Source: Flavobacterium sp. J49 (GTDB lineage Bacteria > Bacteroidota > Bacteroidia > Flavobacteriales > Flavobacteriaceae). From it: 64,000 bases of DNA. Where the stretch lies: the NCBI RefSeq assembly GCF_011742145.1, contig NZ_JAAQQU010000105.1, positions 585,592-649,591 on the forward strand, read 5' to 3'. A program made the translations under genes and the position numbers. Positions 53,001-63,265 of the stretch are shown here, piece after piece. Position 1 is the first letter of the stretch; every line of letters begins with the position of its first letter. The notes beneath the pieces are model-generated. The model ran no database searches. It was not told where the DNA came from and worked only from the letters and a program-made list of their open reading frames with translations.

Positions 53001-53975
53001 CTCGATTTTTCCAAAATTGAATCGGGCAAATTAGAACTCAACATTGAAAAAATCAACATTGAGGAACTATTGAATCAAGTGGTAGATTTAATTCAATATG
53101 AAGCCAATCTCAAAAACCTAAAGCTTAGTTTAATGGTACAAAAAGAAGTACCAAAATACATTTGGGTTGATTACATCCGCCTGAAACAAGTTTTAATCAA
53201 CCTGCTGAGTAATGCGGTTAAATTTACCGAAAAAGGCAGTATTGAATTATCCGTAGCAGTGTACGAAAAAATCGATGACGATAGTATACAGTTGCAATTT
53301 GCCGTTAAAGACACCGGCATCGGCATCAAAAAAAGCAACCAACTAAAAATATTTGAAGCCTTCTCACAAGAAGACAATTCCACCTCCAAAAGATTTGGCG
53401 GAACCGGCTTGGGACTTTCTATATCCAACCAGCTTTTGAGTTTGATGAACAGCAAACTGGAATTGATTAGCGAACCTAACAAAGGCAGTGTGTTTAGTTT
53501 TGTTTTGGATGTTACCTATTCTAATTTGTCTACAGAAAACAACAAATCGATGGATAAGTTTGATAAATCGGGGCAATTGACTAATGTTATCAGTACCGCG
53601 GATAAAGTTGTTTTTATCGTGGAAGACAACAAAATCAACATGCTTTTGGCCAAAACCTTAGTCAAACAAATTTTACCTAATGCCCAAATTATCCAGCTTG
53701 AAAACGGAAAAGAAGCCTTTGAAAAAGTACAAACCCTTTTGCCTGATTTGATTCTAATGGACATCCAAATGCCGGTAATGAATGGTTACGAATCGACGCA
53801 AGCCATCAGAAAATTACCCAATACAGCCAGTATTCCGATTATAGCCTTGACAGCAGGCACAGTTGTTGGTGAAAAAGAAAAGTGTATCGAAAACGGAATG
53901 AACGACTACATTCCAAAGCCAATAGACAAAGAATTATTGGAGAAAATTATTCGAGATTTGATGAAATTAAACTAA
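50016..53975 (+). CDS. Hybrid histidine kinase with PAS and GAF domains
   Basis: A 1319-residue protein, TTG start. Domains in order: about seven hydrophobic segments (1-205), PAS (215-320), PAS (325-445), GAF (455-615), GAF (625-790), PAS (800-925), HisKA with His949 in [19 protein letters not shown], HATPase (1050-1165; [17 protein letters not shown]), and a receiver (1198-1318) with phosphoacceptor Asp1249 ([13 protein letters not shown]). No Hpt domain and no DNA-binding domain. It needs an outside phosphotransfer protein; the lone Hpt at 7.8 kb is one candidate. Next gene lies 13 bases on. Confidence 0.92.
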   Translation: MNYLFSFANINSYVIICLLLIISLLFYIAIHKTLQKKLNLSNKYSEYEPKEEQFRIYLLFFGITIPLIETIVDVFELRATQHVGVNFTVGALMLLLYFLCSRYDYFYKKITLIFPLIYIGYFCFIGYNLFFNSYEVISYASFIVAFFLSYFVLKNILHYWIFVLSIFVFFIFSYQTELIESKLTILLVCTFLSTVAIHISRHLALLETKNKFLFSDIIVNNGNSLIITTNTKGEVSFCSESIEAILGYKVEEVLGMGFWILTEDPEFIGEAYHNTFVDDRSYIRKLKCKNGDYKYIQWKDKKYSDDITIGIGQDVTEQVKIKDQYRSLIESAADLIYEIDLKAVVTYVNQFAVKTLHYEREDILGKHFSNFVRADYLDYVTDFYKEIPKETPEYNDLVFPLLKKDGETIWVSQKVTLKKNDFGEVIGYSAIARDITLVKNLEIEHYNRSKKVRIHNETLKTLTSQSYSNKDTFSGILKNILKVAGTNCNIDRVGYWSYIPEGLKCENTYYLKSDRFEKNFFLGKESYPNYFKNIETGMQIVASNVYNNSITQELCYDYIPKNDIMSLLDTPIFINGKIIGILCFEKTETPFEWDNEDINFARSIADLIAIAIEAQLLLESDKKLSYKSEILTVISKNIDKFLLNKNTDDILKGIVNEIGTVLKVDRISFFAKSEKNIIYYQKHRWLAAEKGFAQPQEALQNITPEMLSFVMKHMVENYYYAAVVRKIKDETTRSFLETFEIKSVLFLPIFVKNDLHGFLVFDDSTLEREWSIDEITILQSLANNISSAFERNINEAIIKESEEKFRLLANNIPGTVHLSRYDEKWSKIYLNDQIEKLTGYPKEEFLQNKIFYIDLVHPDDIAIVREKADDLFKNKQKIHLIYRIINKLGQYIWVEEFGEPILKDHQIVYIVGIFIDITSRMEAEEAIKAKNYAEAANRAKSEFLANMSHEIRTPLNGIIGFTELLMNTNLENIQKKYMDTINQSANSLMEVINNILDFSKIESGKLELNIEKINIEELLNQVVDLIQYEANLKNLKLSLMVQKEVPKYIWVDYIRLKQVLINLLSNAVKFTEKGSIELSVAVYEKIDDDSIQLQFAVKDTGIGIKKSNQLKIFEAFSQEDNSTSKRFGGTGLGLSISNQLLSLMNSKLELISEPNKGSVFSFVLDVTYSNLSTENNKSMDKFDKSGQLTNVISTADKVVFIVEDNKINMLLAKTLVKQILPNAQIIQLENGKEAFEKVQTLLPDLILMDIQMPVMNGYESTQAIRKLPNTASIPIIALTAGTVVGEKEKCIENGMNDYIPKPIDKELLEKIIRDLMKLN

Positions 53976-53988
53976 AATCAACGGAATT

Positions 53989-54840
53989 ATGAAATGGGAA
54001 AGAAAAGACAGCGGTAATTTTGAAGACCGAAGAGGCATGTCCGGCGGTGGGAAAGCCCTAATTGGAGGCGGACTTATTGGAATTGTAGTTTTGTTACTTA
54101 ATATGTTTGGTGGTGAAACCGGACAAACGATTGGCAATATCATACAACAAACACAAGGCACGGAAACAGAGCCGACTCAAACCCGAGAATTGTCTGCTGA
54201 AGAAAAAGAATTAGGCGATTTTGCAGAATCTTGTTTTGTTTACAACAATGAAACTTGGGCCAAAGTTTTCCAAGAAAACAACATGGATTTTGAAGAACCG
54301 GGTATGGTACTGTTTTATGACGGCGTTAATACTGCTTGTGGTAGTGCTACCTCTGCCTCAGGTCCATTTTATTGCCCGAGTGACAAAAAAATCTACATGG
54401 ATTTGCGATTTTTTGAAGAATTAAAAACCCGATTTGGAGCCCAAGGCGGTGATTTTGCGATTGCTTATGTGATTGCTCATGAAATGGGACATCACTTGCA
54501 AACCATTTTGGGAACTTCGGGGAAAGTGCGTCAATTGCAACAAGGGAAAAGCGAAACCGAAGCCAATAAGCTATCTGTCGGCTTAGAATTACAAGCCGAT
54601 TTTTATGCCGGTGTTTGGGCTCATTACAACAAAAACCTATTGGAAGAAGGCGACATAGAAGAAGCATTAAGTGCCGCTCATGCTGTTGGTGACGATGCCA
54701 TTCAACGCAAAATGCAAGGTCATGTTACTCCGGATACTTTCACACACGGAACTTCTGAACAAAGAATGTATTGGTTTAAAAAAGGATACAACTCAGGTGA
54801 TATTAAACAAGGCGATACCTTCTCGACAATAATGGATTAA
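53989..54840 (+). CDS. Neutral zinc metallopeptidase, YpfJ family
   Basis: A 283-residue protein. A short charged N-terminus is followed by one transmembrane helix (about 27-43, LIGGGLIGIVVLLLNMF). The catalytic zinc motif is HEMGH at residues 164-168 (AHEMGHHLQTILG). The YpfJ family signatures ACGSATSASGPFYCPSDKKIYMD and LQADFYAGVWAH are present. Location: inner membrane with a periplasmic peptidase domain. Activity is not well characterised for the family. Followed by a strong terminator. Confidence 0.92.
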   Translation: MKWERKDSGNFEDRRGMSGGGKALIGGGLIGIVVLLLNMFGGETGQTIGNIIQQTQGTETEPTQTRELSAEEKELGDFAESCFVYNNETWAKVFQENNMDFEEPGMVLFYDGVNTACGSATSASGPFYCPSDKKIYMDLRFFEELKTRFGAQGGDFAIAYVIAHEMGHHLQTILGTSGKVRQLQQGKSETEANKLSVGLELQADFYAGVWAHYNKNLLEEGDIEEALSAAHAVGDDAIQRKMQGHVTPDTFTHGTSEQRMYWFKKGYNSGDIKQGDTFSTIMD

Positions 54841-54934
54841 AAAAAATCAGTAAATTTTAGCAAAAATCACAATTCGAAAATTAAAAGTATTCTTTTTTGC
54901 ATTAATCATAAATCGTGTTTAACACCTCAATTTT

Positions 54935-54972
54935 AAAGACAATTTCAAGTTATTTTGAAGTTGTCTTTTTTA
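54935..54972 (+). terminator. Intrinsic terminator after the metallopeptidase gene
   Basis: Arms AAAGACAATTTCAA and TTGAAGTTGTCTTT (one G-T pair), six-base loop, T-run. The T-run merges with TAATTTTG (54971-54978), a likely -7 element for the next gene. Confidence 0.8.
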
Positions 54973-55000
54973 ATTTTGCTAAGCAAAAAACGAAAAAGAA

Positions 55001-56350
55001 ATGAAAGTAGGCATCGACAGTATCGCATTTGACATTCCGCAACTATACCTTCCCATAACCACTTTAGCCGAAAACCGAAACATTGAAGCAGACAAACTAA
55101 TTAAAGGTTTGGGATTGCACAAAATGAGTTTTCTTGACGTCCACCAAGATGTGGTAACGATGGCTTCGAATGCAGCTTTGAAACTAATTCGTCAGGAAAA
55201 TTTAAACCCGACAGAAATCAACCGAATATATGTAGGAACCGAAAGCGGCATCGATAGTTCGAAACCCGTGGCTTCTTATGTTTTGTCAAATTTGGAAAAT
55301 GTTTTAGGCGAAGGCAGTTTCCGAAACTGTGATGTAGTCGATTTGACTTTTGCTTGTATCGGTGCGATTGATGCGTTGCAAAACTGCCTCGATTATATCC
55401 GATTAAACCCAACTAAAAAAGCGGTAGTTATTGCTTCTGACAATGCCAAATACGATTTAAACTCAACCGGAGAATACACCCAAGGCGCCGGCGCTATCGC
55501 TATGTTAATCACTTCTACACCAAGGATTTTAAGTTTTTCAAATGAAGTGGGCGTTTCAACCCAAGGAGTATTTGATTTTTTTAAACCCCGACGAACAGTT
55601 GGTAAAGAAGCTTTAGAGTTAAACGACAATCCGGAATGGCAGGGCGTTTTGGAAAGTGAAATTGCTATCTACAAAGAGCAACCCGTTTTTGACGGGCAAT
55701 ATTCAAACCAATGCTACATCAACCGAATTTCGGAAGCCTATAAACACTTCAAGTCCGAAAGCAATCAAAACGGCAAAGTCTATGAAAATTGGACGGCTAT
55801 ATTAATGCATCTTCCTTACTGTTTTCAAGGCAGGAGAACTTTCATTGAAATTTTTGCCCAAGAAAATGCGCAGTTATTAGAAGCTCAAATTGGGGAAACG
55901 CCCAAAGACAAACTCAAAGCCTTAGCCAAAAGCCCGGAATATCTGAGTTTAGTAAACGAAAAGATATTGCCTTCCGAAATCGCTTCAGGACAAATTGGAA
56001 ATATTTACACCGGTTCAATTTTCTTGGGATTGTTGTCAACGTTAAGTTATCATTTTGAACAAAAATCTGATTTGAAGAATAAAAAATTCGGGTTTATTGC
56101 TTACGGTAGTGGTTCCAAATCAAAAGTTTTTGAAGCGCAAGTTTCTCCAGAATGGCAATCAGTAATCAAAAAAATACAGCTCTTCGAAACTTTGGAACAA
56201 GCCACTGCGATTGATTTTTCGACTTATGAAAAACTTCATAAAAAAGAATTAAAGCAATCGGTTATCACACCAAAAAATGAGTTTTATTTGAGTTCAATTG
56301 AAAAAGAAAATCCGGTACTGGTTGGCGCTCGCTATTACAAATTCAATTAA
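55001..56350 (+). CDS. Hydroxymethylglutaryl-CoA synthase family protein
   Basis: A 449-residue thiolase-fold enzyme. The catalytic Cys119 sits in [15 protein letters not shown], the upstream glutamate in [14 protein letters not shown], and a histidine in [14 protein letters not shown]. This fits HMG-CoA synthase, which makes HMG-CoA from acetoacetyl-CoA and acetyl-CoA in the mevalonate route to isoprenoids, the pathway used by many Flavobacteria. Other pathway genes are not in the window. It is convergent with yifB, overlapping by four bases at the ends. Confidence 0.9.
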   Translation: MKVGIDSIAFDIPQLYLPITTLAENRNIEADKLIKGLGLHKMSFLDVHQDVVTMASNAALKLIRQENLNPTEINRIYVGTESGIDSSKPVASYVLSNLENVLGEGSFRNCDVVDLTFACIGAIDALQNCLDYIRLNPTKKAVVIASDNAKYDLNSTGEYTQGAGAIAMLITSTPRILSFSNEVGVSTQGVFDFFKPRRTVGKEALELNDNPEWQGVLESEIAIYKEQPVFDGQYSNQCYINRISEAYKHFKSESNQNGKVYENWTAILMHLPYCFQGRRTFIEIFAQENAQLLEAQIGETPKDKLKALAKSPEYLSLVNEKILPSEIASGQIGNIYTGSIFLGLLSTLSYHFEQKSDLKNKKFGFIAYGSGSKSKVFEAQVSPEWQSVIKKIQLFETLEQATAIDFSTYEKLHKKELKQSVITPKNEFYLSSIEKENPVLVGARYYKFN

Positions 56351-57882
56351 CCCAGCCAACCCTCTCGATCCAAACTTCTGTACTGAATCGCTTCTGCAAT
56401 GTGATTAGAATTAACGGTTTCAGCTTGTTCCAAATCGGCTATGGTTCTCGAAACTTTTAGAATTCTGTCATAAGCTCTGGCCGAAAGATTCAATCTTTCC
56501 ATTGCTGTTTTTAATAGTTGTAATGAGGTTTCATCTAAAGCACAATAAGTCCGTATTTGTTTAGTGCTCATTTGTGCATTATAATGAATGTTGTCTAAGG
56601 CATCAAAACGCTGTGACTGAATTTCTCTGGCTTTGGTCACGCGTTCCCGAATCAAAACACTGCTCTCTGCCGGACGCGTTTCCGTGAGTTTTTCAAAAGG
56701 CACCGGCGTGACTTCTATATGAATATCAATTCTATCCAACAACGGTCCGGATATCTTACTCAAATACCGCTGCATTTCGGCAGGTGACGAACTGACCGGC
56801 GCATCGGGATCGTTGAAATAACCACCCGGACTCGGATTCATACTCGCCACTAGCATAAATGACGACGGATAGGTAATCGTAAATTTGGCCCGAGAAATAG
56901 TAACTTCCCTATCCTCTAAAGGCTGTCGCATGACTTCCAAAACTTCTCGCTTGAATTCAGGCAATTCGTCTAAAAACAAGACTCCGTTGTGCGCCAAAGA
57001 TATTTCACCCGGTTGCGGATAACTTCCTCCGCCGACTAATGAAACCGAACTTGCTGTGTGATGCGGACTCCGAAATGGTCGTTGATTCATCAATCCGGCG
57101 TCTTTGATTTTACCGGCGACGCTGTGAATTTTAGTCGTTTCTAAAGCTTCTTTTAAAGTCATTGGTGGTAAAATGCTCGGCAATCTTTTGGCCAACATCG
57201 TTTTCCCTGAACCAGGCGGACCAATTAAAATAATATTGTGTCCACCGGCAGCAGCGATTTCCATACAGCGTTTGATGCTTTCTTGTCCTTTGACATCGGC
57301 AAAATCAAACTCCGGAAAATCTAAGGTTTTATAAAATTCATCGCGTGTATTGATTACTGTTGGCTCAATCGTTCCTCTTCCTTCAAAAAAGTCTATCACT
57401 TGTAACACATTTTCAACACCATACACTTCTAATCCGTCTACGATAGCGGCTTCTTTAACGTTTTGAATCGGCAAAAAGAAACCCTTAAACCCTTCTTCTT
57501 TGGCTTTGATGGCAATGGACAAGGCTCCTTTTATGGGTTGTAGACTTCCGTCTAAAGACAATTCTCCCATAATTAGATATTGATCAACCTCATCGGATTT
57601 AATTTGACCCGAAGCAGCTAAAATCCCAATGGCTAAAGTTAAGTCGTAAGCAGAACCTTCTTTGCGCAAATCGGCCGGAGCCAAATTGACGGTAATCTTC
57701 TTTCCCGGAAATTCGTAGCCATTGTTTTTAAGCGCTGCAGCTATGCGATAACTACTTTCCTTAATGGCATTATCGGGCAAACCCACCAAATGATATCCAA
57801 TACCTTTGTCAATATTAACCTCAACTGTTATGGTCGTAGCTTCAACTCCAAAAACGGCACTACCAAATACTTTTACCAACAT
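56347..57882 (-). CDS. YifB/ComM family Mg-chelatase-like AAA+ ATPase
   Basis: A 511-residue protein. An N-terminal ChlI-type fold ([34 protein letters not shown]) precedes the AAA+ domain with Walker [10 protein letters not shown] near residue 214, LFLDELPEF (Walker B) and the MCM-like C-terminal domain ([20 protein letters not shown]). ComM homologues are branch-migration helicases in natural transformation. Single gene, no neighbours of related function. Confidence 0.93.
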   Translation of the reverse strand: MLVKVFGSAVFGVEATTITVEVNIDKGIGYHLVGLPDNAIKESSYRIAAALKNNGYEFPGKKITVNLAPADLRKEGSAYDLTLAIGILAASGQIKSDEVDQYLIMGELSLDGSLQPIKGALSIAIKAKEEGFKGFFLPIQNVKEAAIVDGLEVYGVENVLQVIDFFEGRGTIEPTVINTRDEFYKTLDFPEFDFADVKGQESIKRCMEIAAAGGHNIILIGPPGSGKTMLAKRLPSILPPMTLKEALETTKIHSVAGKIKDAGLMNQRPFRSPHHTASSVSLVGGGSYPQPGEISLAHNGVLFLDELPEFKREVLEVMRQPLEDREVTISRAKFTITYPSSFMLVASMNPSPGGYFNDPDAPVSSSPAEMQRYLSKISGPLLDRIDIHIEVTPVPFEKLTETRPAESSVLIRERVTKAREIQSQRFDALDNIHYNAQMSTKQIRTYCALDETSLQLLKTAMERLNLSARAYDRILKVSRTIADLEQAETVNSNHIAEAIQYRSLDREGWLG

Positions 57883-57955
57883 ATCTTACTTTTTAAAAAA
57901 TAAAAATAGTAAAATAGTTACAAATAATTAATTTTGAAAGAATATATTTATTGAA

Positions 57956-58864
57956 TTACTGCACATTATCACTCATCAACTCACTCTTGTTTTTAGCGTA
58001 TTGATAACCTCTGTGCCACCAATCTTTCATTTTGTCTTTGTTAAAGATCAAAGCATTGTCGGTGAGTTGTGTTGGCGTGTAATATAAGTTGAGTTTGGCG
58101 TCTTTATTTTTAGCCGCTAATTTTCCAATGGTAATGTCGTGCTTTTCGACTTGTGTCAACAAAGTTTGAAACAAATCAATCATCAATGAAAACGGATTTC
58201 TACCGATTTTTTTGGTTCTGGTTTGAACTTCTGTTTCCAAAATAACCACATCTACTTCGGTCGCACCGCGATTAATCGCTTCTCTTATCGGCACCAAACT
58301 CGAAAAGCCGCCATCGCCATATTCGCAGCCGTTTTTGGTCACCAAACTCATGAACGGAATGTAGTTGCAGGAAATCCAAATCCATTCGCAAAACTCTTCA
58401 TAATCATAATCTTTAATCGATTTGTATTCGACTTCATTTTTGGAAAGATTCGTGACCGTAACCACCACTTCACAAGCGGTTGATTTGAGCAAAGCAAACT
58501 CATCCGGAGTAAAATTCTCTTTGATGTATTCCAAAAGTTTGTGGCTTTCACCAAAAGTACGTCTGCCTTTTAAAAACTGCTTCAACACATTCCAGTGATT
58601 GATGGTAACCGTTTCATTGGGTGTATTTTTATTTTTGACTACAAACGGACTGATATCGAAAATACTGCGCATATTGACATTAGAATAGATGTTGTAAATC
58701 TTATCCACTTTGCCCAAAGCCAAATGCGGAATGAGCAAACTTCCGGTTGAACTGCCGATCAGTATATCGTATTCACAACCGTTTTCCTGCATCAAATACT
58801 GCGCTACACCACCGGCAAATGCTCCTTTACTTCCACCACCCGAAATTACTAATGCTCTCATCAT
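57956..58864 (-). CDS. Patatin-like phospholipase
   Basis: A 302-residue patatin-fold lipase. The oxyanion loop is SGGGSKG (8-14), the nucleophile Ser39 in GSSTG, and the catalytic Asp184 in YGDGGFSS. It has no signal peptide, so it is probably cytoplasmic. The start ATG overlaps the aminopeptidase stop (ATGATGA on the coding strand), so the two are coupled; MMRALV gives a second possible start one codon later. Confidence 0.9.
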   Translation of the reverse strand: MMRALVISGGGSKGAFAGGVAQYLMQENGCEYDILIGSSTGSLLIPHLALGKVDKIYNIYSNVNMRSIFDISPFVVKNKNTPNETVTINHWNVLKQFLKGRRTFGESHKLLEYIKENFTPDEFALLKSTACEVVVTVTNLSKNEVEYKSIKDYDYEEFCEWIWISCNYIPFMSLVTKNGCEYGDGGFSSLVPIREAINRGATEVDVVILETEVQTRTKKIGRNPFSLMIDLFQTLLTQVEKHDITIGKLAAKNKDAKLNLYYTPTQLTDNALIFNKDKMKDWWHRGYQYAKNKSELMSDNVQ

Positions 58865-60948
58865 TTTTCACTTAACAGTTTTTCCAACTGGATTTTTTCA
58901 CTTTCGGGTAAAGTGGGCAACAAAGATTCAAAGGTCTTTCTGTAGCTGTCAACAGTCAAAAGCTTACGAATATAATCTCGGGCAAATTTGGTGAATTGCC
59001 ATTTGTGATGCGTGGTCGCATTAACCAAATTCTTTAAAGCTTCATTAGTCTCTTCTCTCTCTATTGCTTGTTTAACTTGAAAAACAACACTTAAAGCACT
59101 TTGCCTTGTTGTGCTTTCGTATTTAGGAGAAGAGTAATCAACCAATTCCTTAAAATATTTTTCCTTTTCTTTTTCGTCTAAATCAGCTGTCATCTGTGCC
59201 AATAATAAAACCGTTGTCCGTAAACCCAAGTCATTATTACCTATCCAATCTTGGGCTTTCGACAAATAACCGATTCTGCTTTCAGGGAAATTTTTCCATA
59301 AATTCATAAACGCTATTTCTCTAGTGTCATAAGAGGCATCGTCTAATAAGGTTTCGTATAATGCTTTGAACTCAAGCGGAATTTCCTCTGTAAACTCGGC
59401 TACCGCTTGTCTCACTTTGATGTCATTGGTTTGCATCGCCAAGACAAGAAATTCCTTTTTGTCCTGAAAAGAGACTTCTTTCAATTGGTATAAAATCTCT
59501 GTCTTGACCGGATAAAAGATGTTTGATTGCAATAACGTCATGAACTTCTGTCTGTTTTCCGTTAAGGACTTTTTACGCAATAGTTGTGTCTCAAAAAGGG
59601 TTTGTATGAAAGTATTTTTCTTTAGCAAAGCATTGGCTTCTTCGGTTTGAAAACGATAATCTTCCAACCAGGTTTTCTTAAATTTTTCGGTATCAAAGGT
59701 GGGCGCTACTTTTTTGATTTCGGCTAAAAAATCATCGGTCTCCACATTTTTATATTGGTACTTTTTCAAATAGGTTTTAACCGCTTTTTGGAACAACTTT
59801 GGACCAATAGCTTCGCGAATGGTATGCAATGCCCAAGCGCCTTTTTGGTAAAACGACAACGTACTCGCTTTTTCATGCATCACCGGAATCGTATCGGTTT
59901 TGGCAGCATTTTTCAACTGTAACGACGTTCGATACAATTGATGGTAAAAATAATCTTCGCCGAAAACTTCACGCTCCGCCAACAAAGCGTAATAAGTAGC
60001 AAATCCTTCTTGCAACCAATGATGCTTCCCTGATTTTGCCGTAACCAAGTCGCCAAACCATTGGTGCGCCAACTCATGTGCGTTGACATTCACATAATTC
60101 CGGTCGTTAAAACCAATATCATCTATAACAAAATCTTGTGCAAAAATGGTACAACTCGTATTCTCCATTCCGGCATATAAAAAATCTTCTACGGGAATTT
60201 GCTTGTAAATTTGCCAAGGATATTTAAAACCGATTTCTTTTTCCAAATAATCGAATATTTGCTTCGAATGTCTGTAAGTCGATTCAAACTTCGCCGTGTC
60301 GTTCGGCTGAATAAAAAACTGTAACGGAATCCCCGATTTAGAAGCAATAACTTTGTTCCTAAAATCGCCTATGACCATGGCAAGTAAATACGAACTCATG
60401 GGTTTTTGCATTTCGTAAAACCAGGCTTTAAAACTGTTATCAACAGGTATGGTCTTTTTTAAGACACCGTTTGACAAGGCTACAAAATCCTTCGGACTGA
60501 TGATTTTAAGATTAAAAACTACTTTCTCATTGACATCATCAAAACTCGGCATCCAATGACTTGTATATTTTCCTTGTCCTTGTGTCCAAATTTGACGATT
60601 ATCTCCTTGTCCGACAAAATAAATCGTTTGCTTTGGAATAGCTTCATAACTAAAACTTACCCAATTCATCCCTTTAGTAAAACCTTCAAAAAGTAATAAT
60701 TCTTTGGAATTATTTTTAAATTTAACCGGTTGATTATTGATTTTCACCTGAGAAAAATTCATGTTTTTTGCGTCAATGCGAATCGTATCTATTGGTTTTA
60801 AAACCTTAAAATGATAAACCGCTGAACCAACTACTTTTTTCAAATTAAAATCAGGCGCAACAATCGAATTGCATTTAATAAAATCCACTTTAGCCGTTTG
60901 CTGGGCGAAAGTGAAAACGGTAAATAAAAGAAAAAAAAGGAGGCGCAT
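58861..60948 (-). CDS. M1 family metallopeptidase
   Basis: A 695-residue secreted aminopeptidase. Signal peptide MRLLFFLLFTVFTFAQQ. The exopeptidase motif GxMEN is GMENTSC (around 260) and the zinc site is HELAHQWFGD (His291, Glu292, His295) with the third ligand in HWLQEGFATYYA. HEAT-like helical C-terminal repeats follow after about residue 480. It removes N-terminal residues from peptides in the periplasm. It is translationally coupled to the downstream patatin gene. Confidence 0.95.
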   Translation of the reverse strand: MRLLFFLLFTVFTFAQQTAKVDFIKCNSIVAPDFNLKKVVGSAVYHFKVLKPIDTIRIDAKNMNFSQVKINNQPVKFKNNSKELLLFEGFTKGMNWVSFSYEAIPKQTIYFVGQGDNRQIWTQGQGKYTSHWMPSFDDVNEKVVFNLKIISPKDFVALSNGVLKKTIPVDNSFKAWFYEMQKPMSSYLLAMVIGDFRNKVIASKSGIPLQFFIQPNDTAKFESTYRHSKQIFDYLEKEIGFKYPWQIYKQIPVEDFLYAGMENTSCTIFAQDFVIDDIGFNDRNYVNVNAHELAHQWFGDLVTAKSGKHHWLQEGFATYYALLAEREVFGEDYFYHQLYRTSLQLKNAAKTDTIPVMHEKASTLSFYQKGAWALHTIREAIGPKLFQKAVKTYLKKYQYKNVETDDFLAEIKKVAPTFDTEKFKKTWLEDYRFQTEEANALLKKNTFIQTLFETQLLRKKSLTENRQKFMTLLQSNIFYPVKTEILYQLKEVSFQDKKEFLVLAMQTNDIKVRQAVAEFTEEIPLEFKALYETLLDDASYDTREIAFMNLWKNFPESRIGYLSKAQDWIGNNDLGLRTTVLLLAQMTADLDEKEKEKYFKELVDYSSPKYESTTRQSALSVVFQVKQAIEREETNEALKNLVNATTHHKWQFTKFARDYIRKLLTVDSYRKTFESLLPTLPESEKIQLEKLLSEK

Positions 60949-61044
60949 TTGGAATAAATTAGTAATACGAATATACAGAATTACACTTTATGCTTACGCC
61001 AATTTTAAATTAAAAAACTATCTTCGCTTTAACAATTTCTGTCG

Positions 61045-63153
61045 ATGTCAAACAATCTTTTGCAAACTCCTATCGAATACCTCAAAGGCGTTGGCCCGCA
61101 GCGTGGCGAGTTGTTGCGCAAGGAAGTTGGCATTCACCGATATGAAGATTTACTCAATTTTTACCCGAATCGGTATATCGACCGAACCCGTTATTACAAA
61201 ATCAACGAACTGAATAACAATCCGGCCGAAGTTCAGATTATCGGTAAAATCATCAACATCAAAACCGTCGAGTTCGGCAAAGCCAAAAAAAGATTAGTCG
61301 CTGTTTTCGTAGACGAAACCGGACAATTAGAACTCAACTGGTTCCAAGGCCACAAGTGGATTCGAGATACTTTAAAACTCAATACGCCATATGTGATTTT
61401 TGGAAAAGTGACCAACTTCAATGGTCAATACAGCATGGCACATCCGGAAATGGAATTGCTCAACGAACACGAACAAAGTTTGCGTTCGGCCATGCAACCC
61501 GTTTATCCATCGACGGAAACATTAACCAATCGCGGGATTTCCAATCGGGTAATTAATAAAATGATGCAACAGGTTTTTTTGGAAACCCAGGCTAAGTTTA
61601 CAGAAACCTTACCACACTATTTGGTTGAGGAATTAAAATTGATTCCGAAAAATGCCGCGTTATTCAACATTCATTTTCCGAAAAGCCCCGAACTTTTGGC
61701 CAAAGCCCAATTCCGATTGAAGTTTGAAGAGTTGTTTTTTATCCAATTGCAATTGATAACCAAAAATCTGGTTCGAAAACACAAAATCAAAGGCCATCCG
61801 TTTACGGTTGTTGGTGAAAATTTCAATAATTTCTACCAAAATCATTTGCCGTTTGAACTCACCAACGCGCAGAAAAAAGTACTCAAAGAAATCCGAAACG
61901 ATATGGGTACCAATGCGCAAATGAACCGTTTGTTACAAGGCGATGTGGGTTCGGGGAAAACCATTGTCGCTTTGATGGCGATGCTGATTGCGTTGGATAA
62001 TGGATTCCAAAGTTGCTTGATGGCGCCGACGGAAATTCTAGCCACCCAACATTACAATGGCTTAACCGAATTGGCGAAAGACTTAAATATTAATATTAAA
62101 ATACTAACCGGTTCGACCAAAACTGCTGAACGGAAAATCATTCACGAAGCCTTAGAAAATGGCAGTTTGCACATCTTAATCGGAACCCACGCTTTGCTGG
62201 AAGACAAAGTTAAGTTCCATAATTTAGGTTTGGCCATTATTGATGAACAACATCGTTTTGGCGTGGAACAACGTTCCAAACTTTGGCAAAAAAATGATAT
62301 TCCGCCACATATTCTGGTGATGACCGCCACGCCAATTCCACGTACGTTGGCGATGAGTTTGTATGGCGATTTAGACATTTCTGTCATCGACGAATTGCCA
62401 CCGGGAAGAAAACCCATTCAAACCGTTCATCGTTATGACAGCAACCGCTTGAAAGTTTGGAAATTTATCAAAGATGAAATCGCTAAAGGTCGCCAAATCT
62501 ACATCGTTTATCCTTTAATCAAGGAAAGCGAAACTATGGATTACAAAGATTTAATGGACGGTTACGAAAGCATTTCCCGCGATTTTCCTTTGCCGCAATA
62601 CAGTATTTCCATCGTTCACGGCAAAATGAAACCCGCTGAAAAAGAGGCCGAAATGAAACGCTTCGCCGAAGGCAAAACCAATATTATGGTGGCAACTACG
62701 GTGATTGAAGTTGGGGTCAATATTCCCAACGCCAGTGTAATGATTATTGAAAGTGCCGAACGTTTCGGGTTATCGCAATTGCACCAATTGCGCGGTCGTG
62801 TAGGTCGCGGTGCCGAACAGAGCTACTGCATTTTAATGACTTCCTTCAAATTATCGAACGATAGTAAAATTCGTTTGGAAACCATGTGCAAAACCAATGA
62901 CGGATTCGAAATAGCGGAAGTCGATTTAAAACTCCGCGGACCCGGTGATATCATGGGCAAACAACAAAGTGGTGTTTTGAATTTGCAAATCGCCGATTTG
63001 GTCAAAGACAAAGACATTTTACTTTTGGCACGACACGAAGCGATGAAACTCCTCAAAAAAGATGCTTCAATGACTTTACCCGAACACCAAACCCTTCGGG
63101 CAGTTTTCATTGAACTCACCAAAAAGAAAAATATCTGGAATTACATCAGTTGA
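61045..63153 (+). CDS. recG: ATP-dependent DNA helicase RecG
   Basis: A 702-residue RecG: wedge/OB domain at residues 1-170 (PIEYLKGVGPQRGELL), then the helicase lobes with Walker A GDVGSGKT near residue 299, DEQH box, TATPIPRTL, and the RecG end motifs (HQLRGRVGRG, LRGPGDIMGKQQSG). It reverses stalled forks and processes Holliday junctions. The start is 96 bases from the divergent aminopeptidase start, with TATCTTCG (61019-61026) as a possible -7 box. Confidence 0.97.
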   Translation: MSNNLLQTPIEYLKGVGPQRGELLRKEVGIHRYEDLLNFYPNRYIDRTRYYKINELNNNPAEVQIIGKIINIKTVEFGKAKKRLVAVFVDETGQLELNWFQGHKWIRDTLKLNTPYVIFGKVTNFNGQYSMAHPEMELLNEHEQSLRSAMQPVYPSTETLTNRGISNRVINKMMQQVFLETQAKFTETLPHYLVEELKLIPKNAALFNIHFPKSPELLAKAQFRLKFEELFFIQLQLITKNLVRKHKIKGHPFTVVGENFNNFYQNHLPFELTNAQKKVLKEIRNDMGTNAQMNRLLQGDVGSGKTIVALMAMLIALDNGFQSCLMAPTEILATQHYNGLTELAKDLNINIKILTGSTKTAERKIIHEALENGSLHILIGTHALLEDKVKFHNLGLAIIDEQHRFGVEQRSKLWQKNDIPPHILVMTATPIPRTLAMSLYGDLDISVIDELPPGRKPIQTVHRYDSNRLKVWKFIKDEIAKGRQIYIVYPLIKESETMDYKDLMDGYESISRDFPLPQYSISIVHGKMKPAEKEAEMKRFAEGKTNIMVATTVIEVGVNIPNASVMIIESAERFGLSQLHQLRGRVGRGAEQSYCILMTSFKLSNDSKIRLETMCKTNDGFEIAEVDLKLRGPGDIMGKQQSGVLNLQIADLVKDKDILLLARHEAMKLLKKDASMTLPEHQTLRAVFIELTKKKNIWNYIS

Positions 63154-63265
63154 TAGATATTTGTACCTACAAGTGTTAAATAAAAACTAACTGTACCGCC
63201 GATTTCATTGGTAAGAATTAGCTTTGCAGTAACAACCAACATCTAATTTAGACTCAGGAATTTCA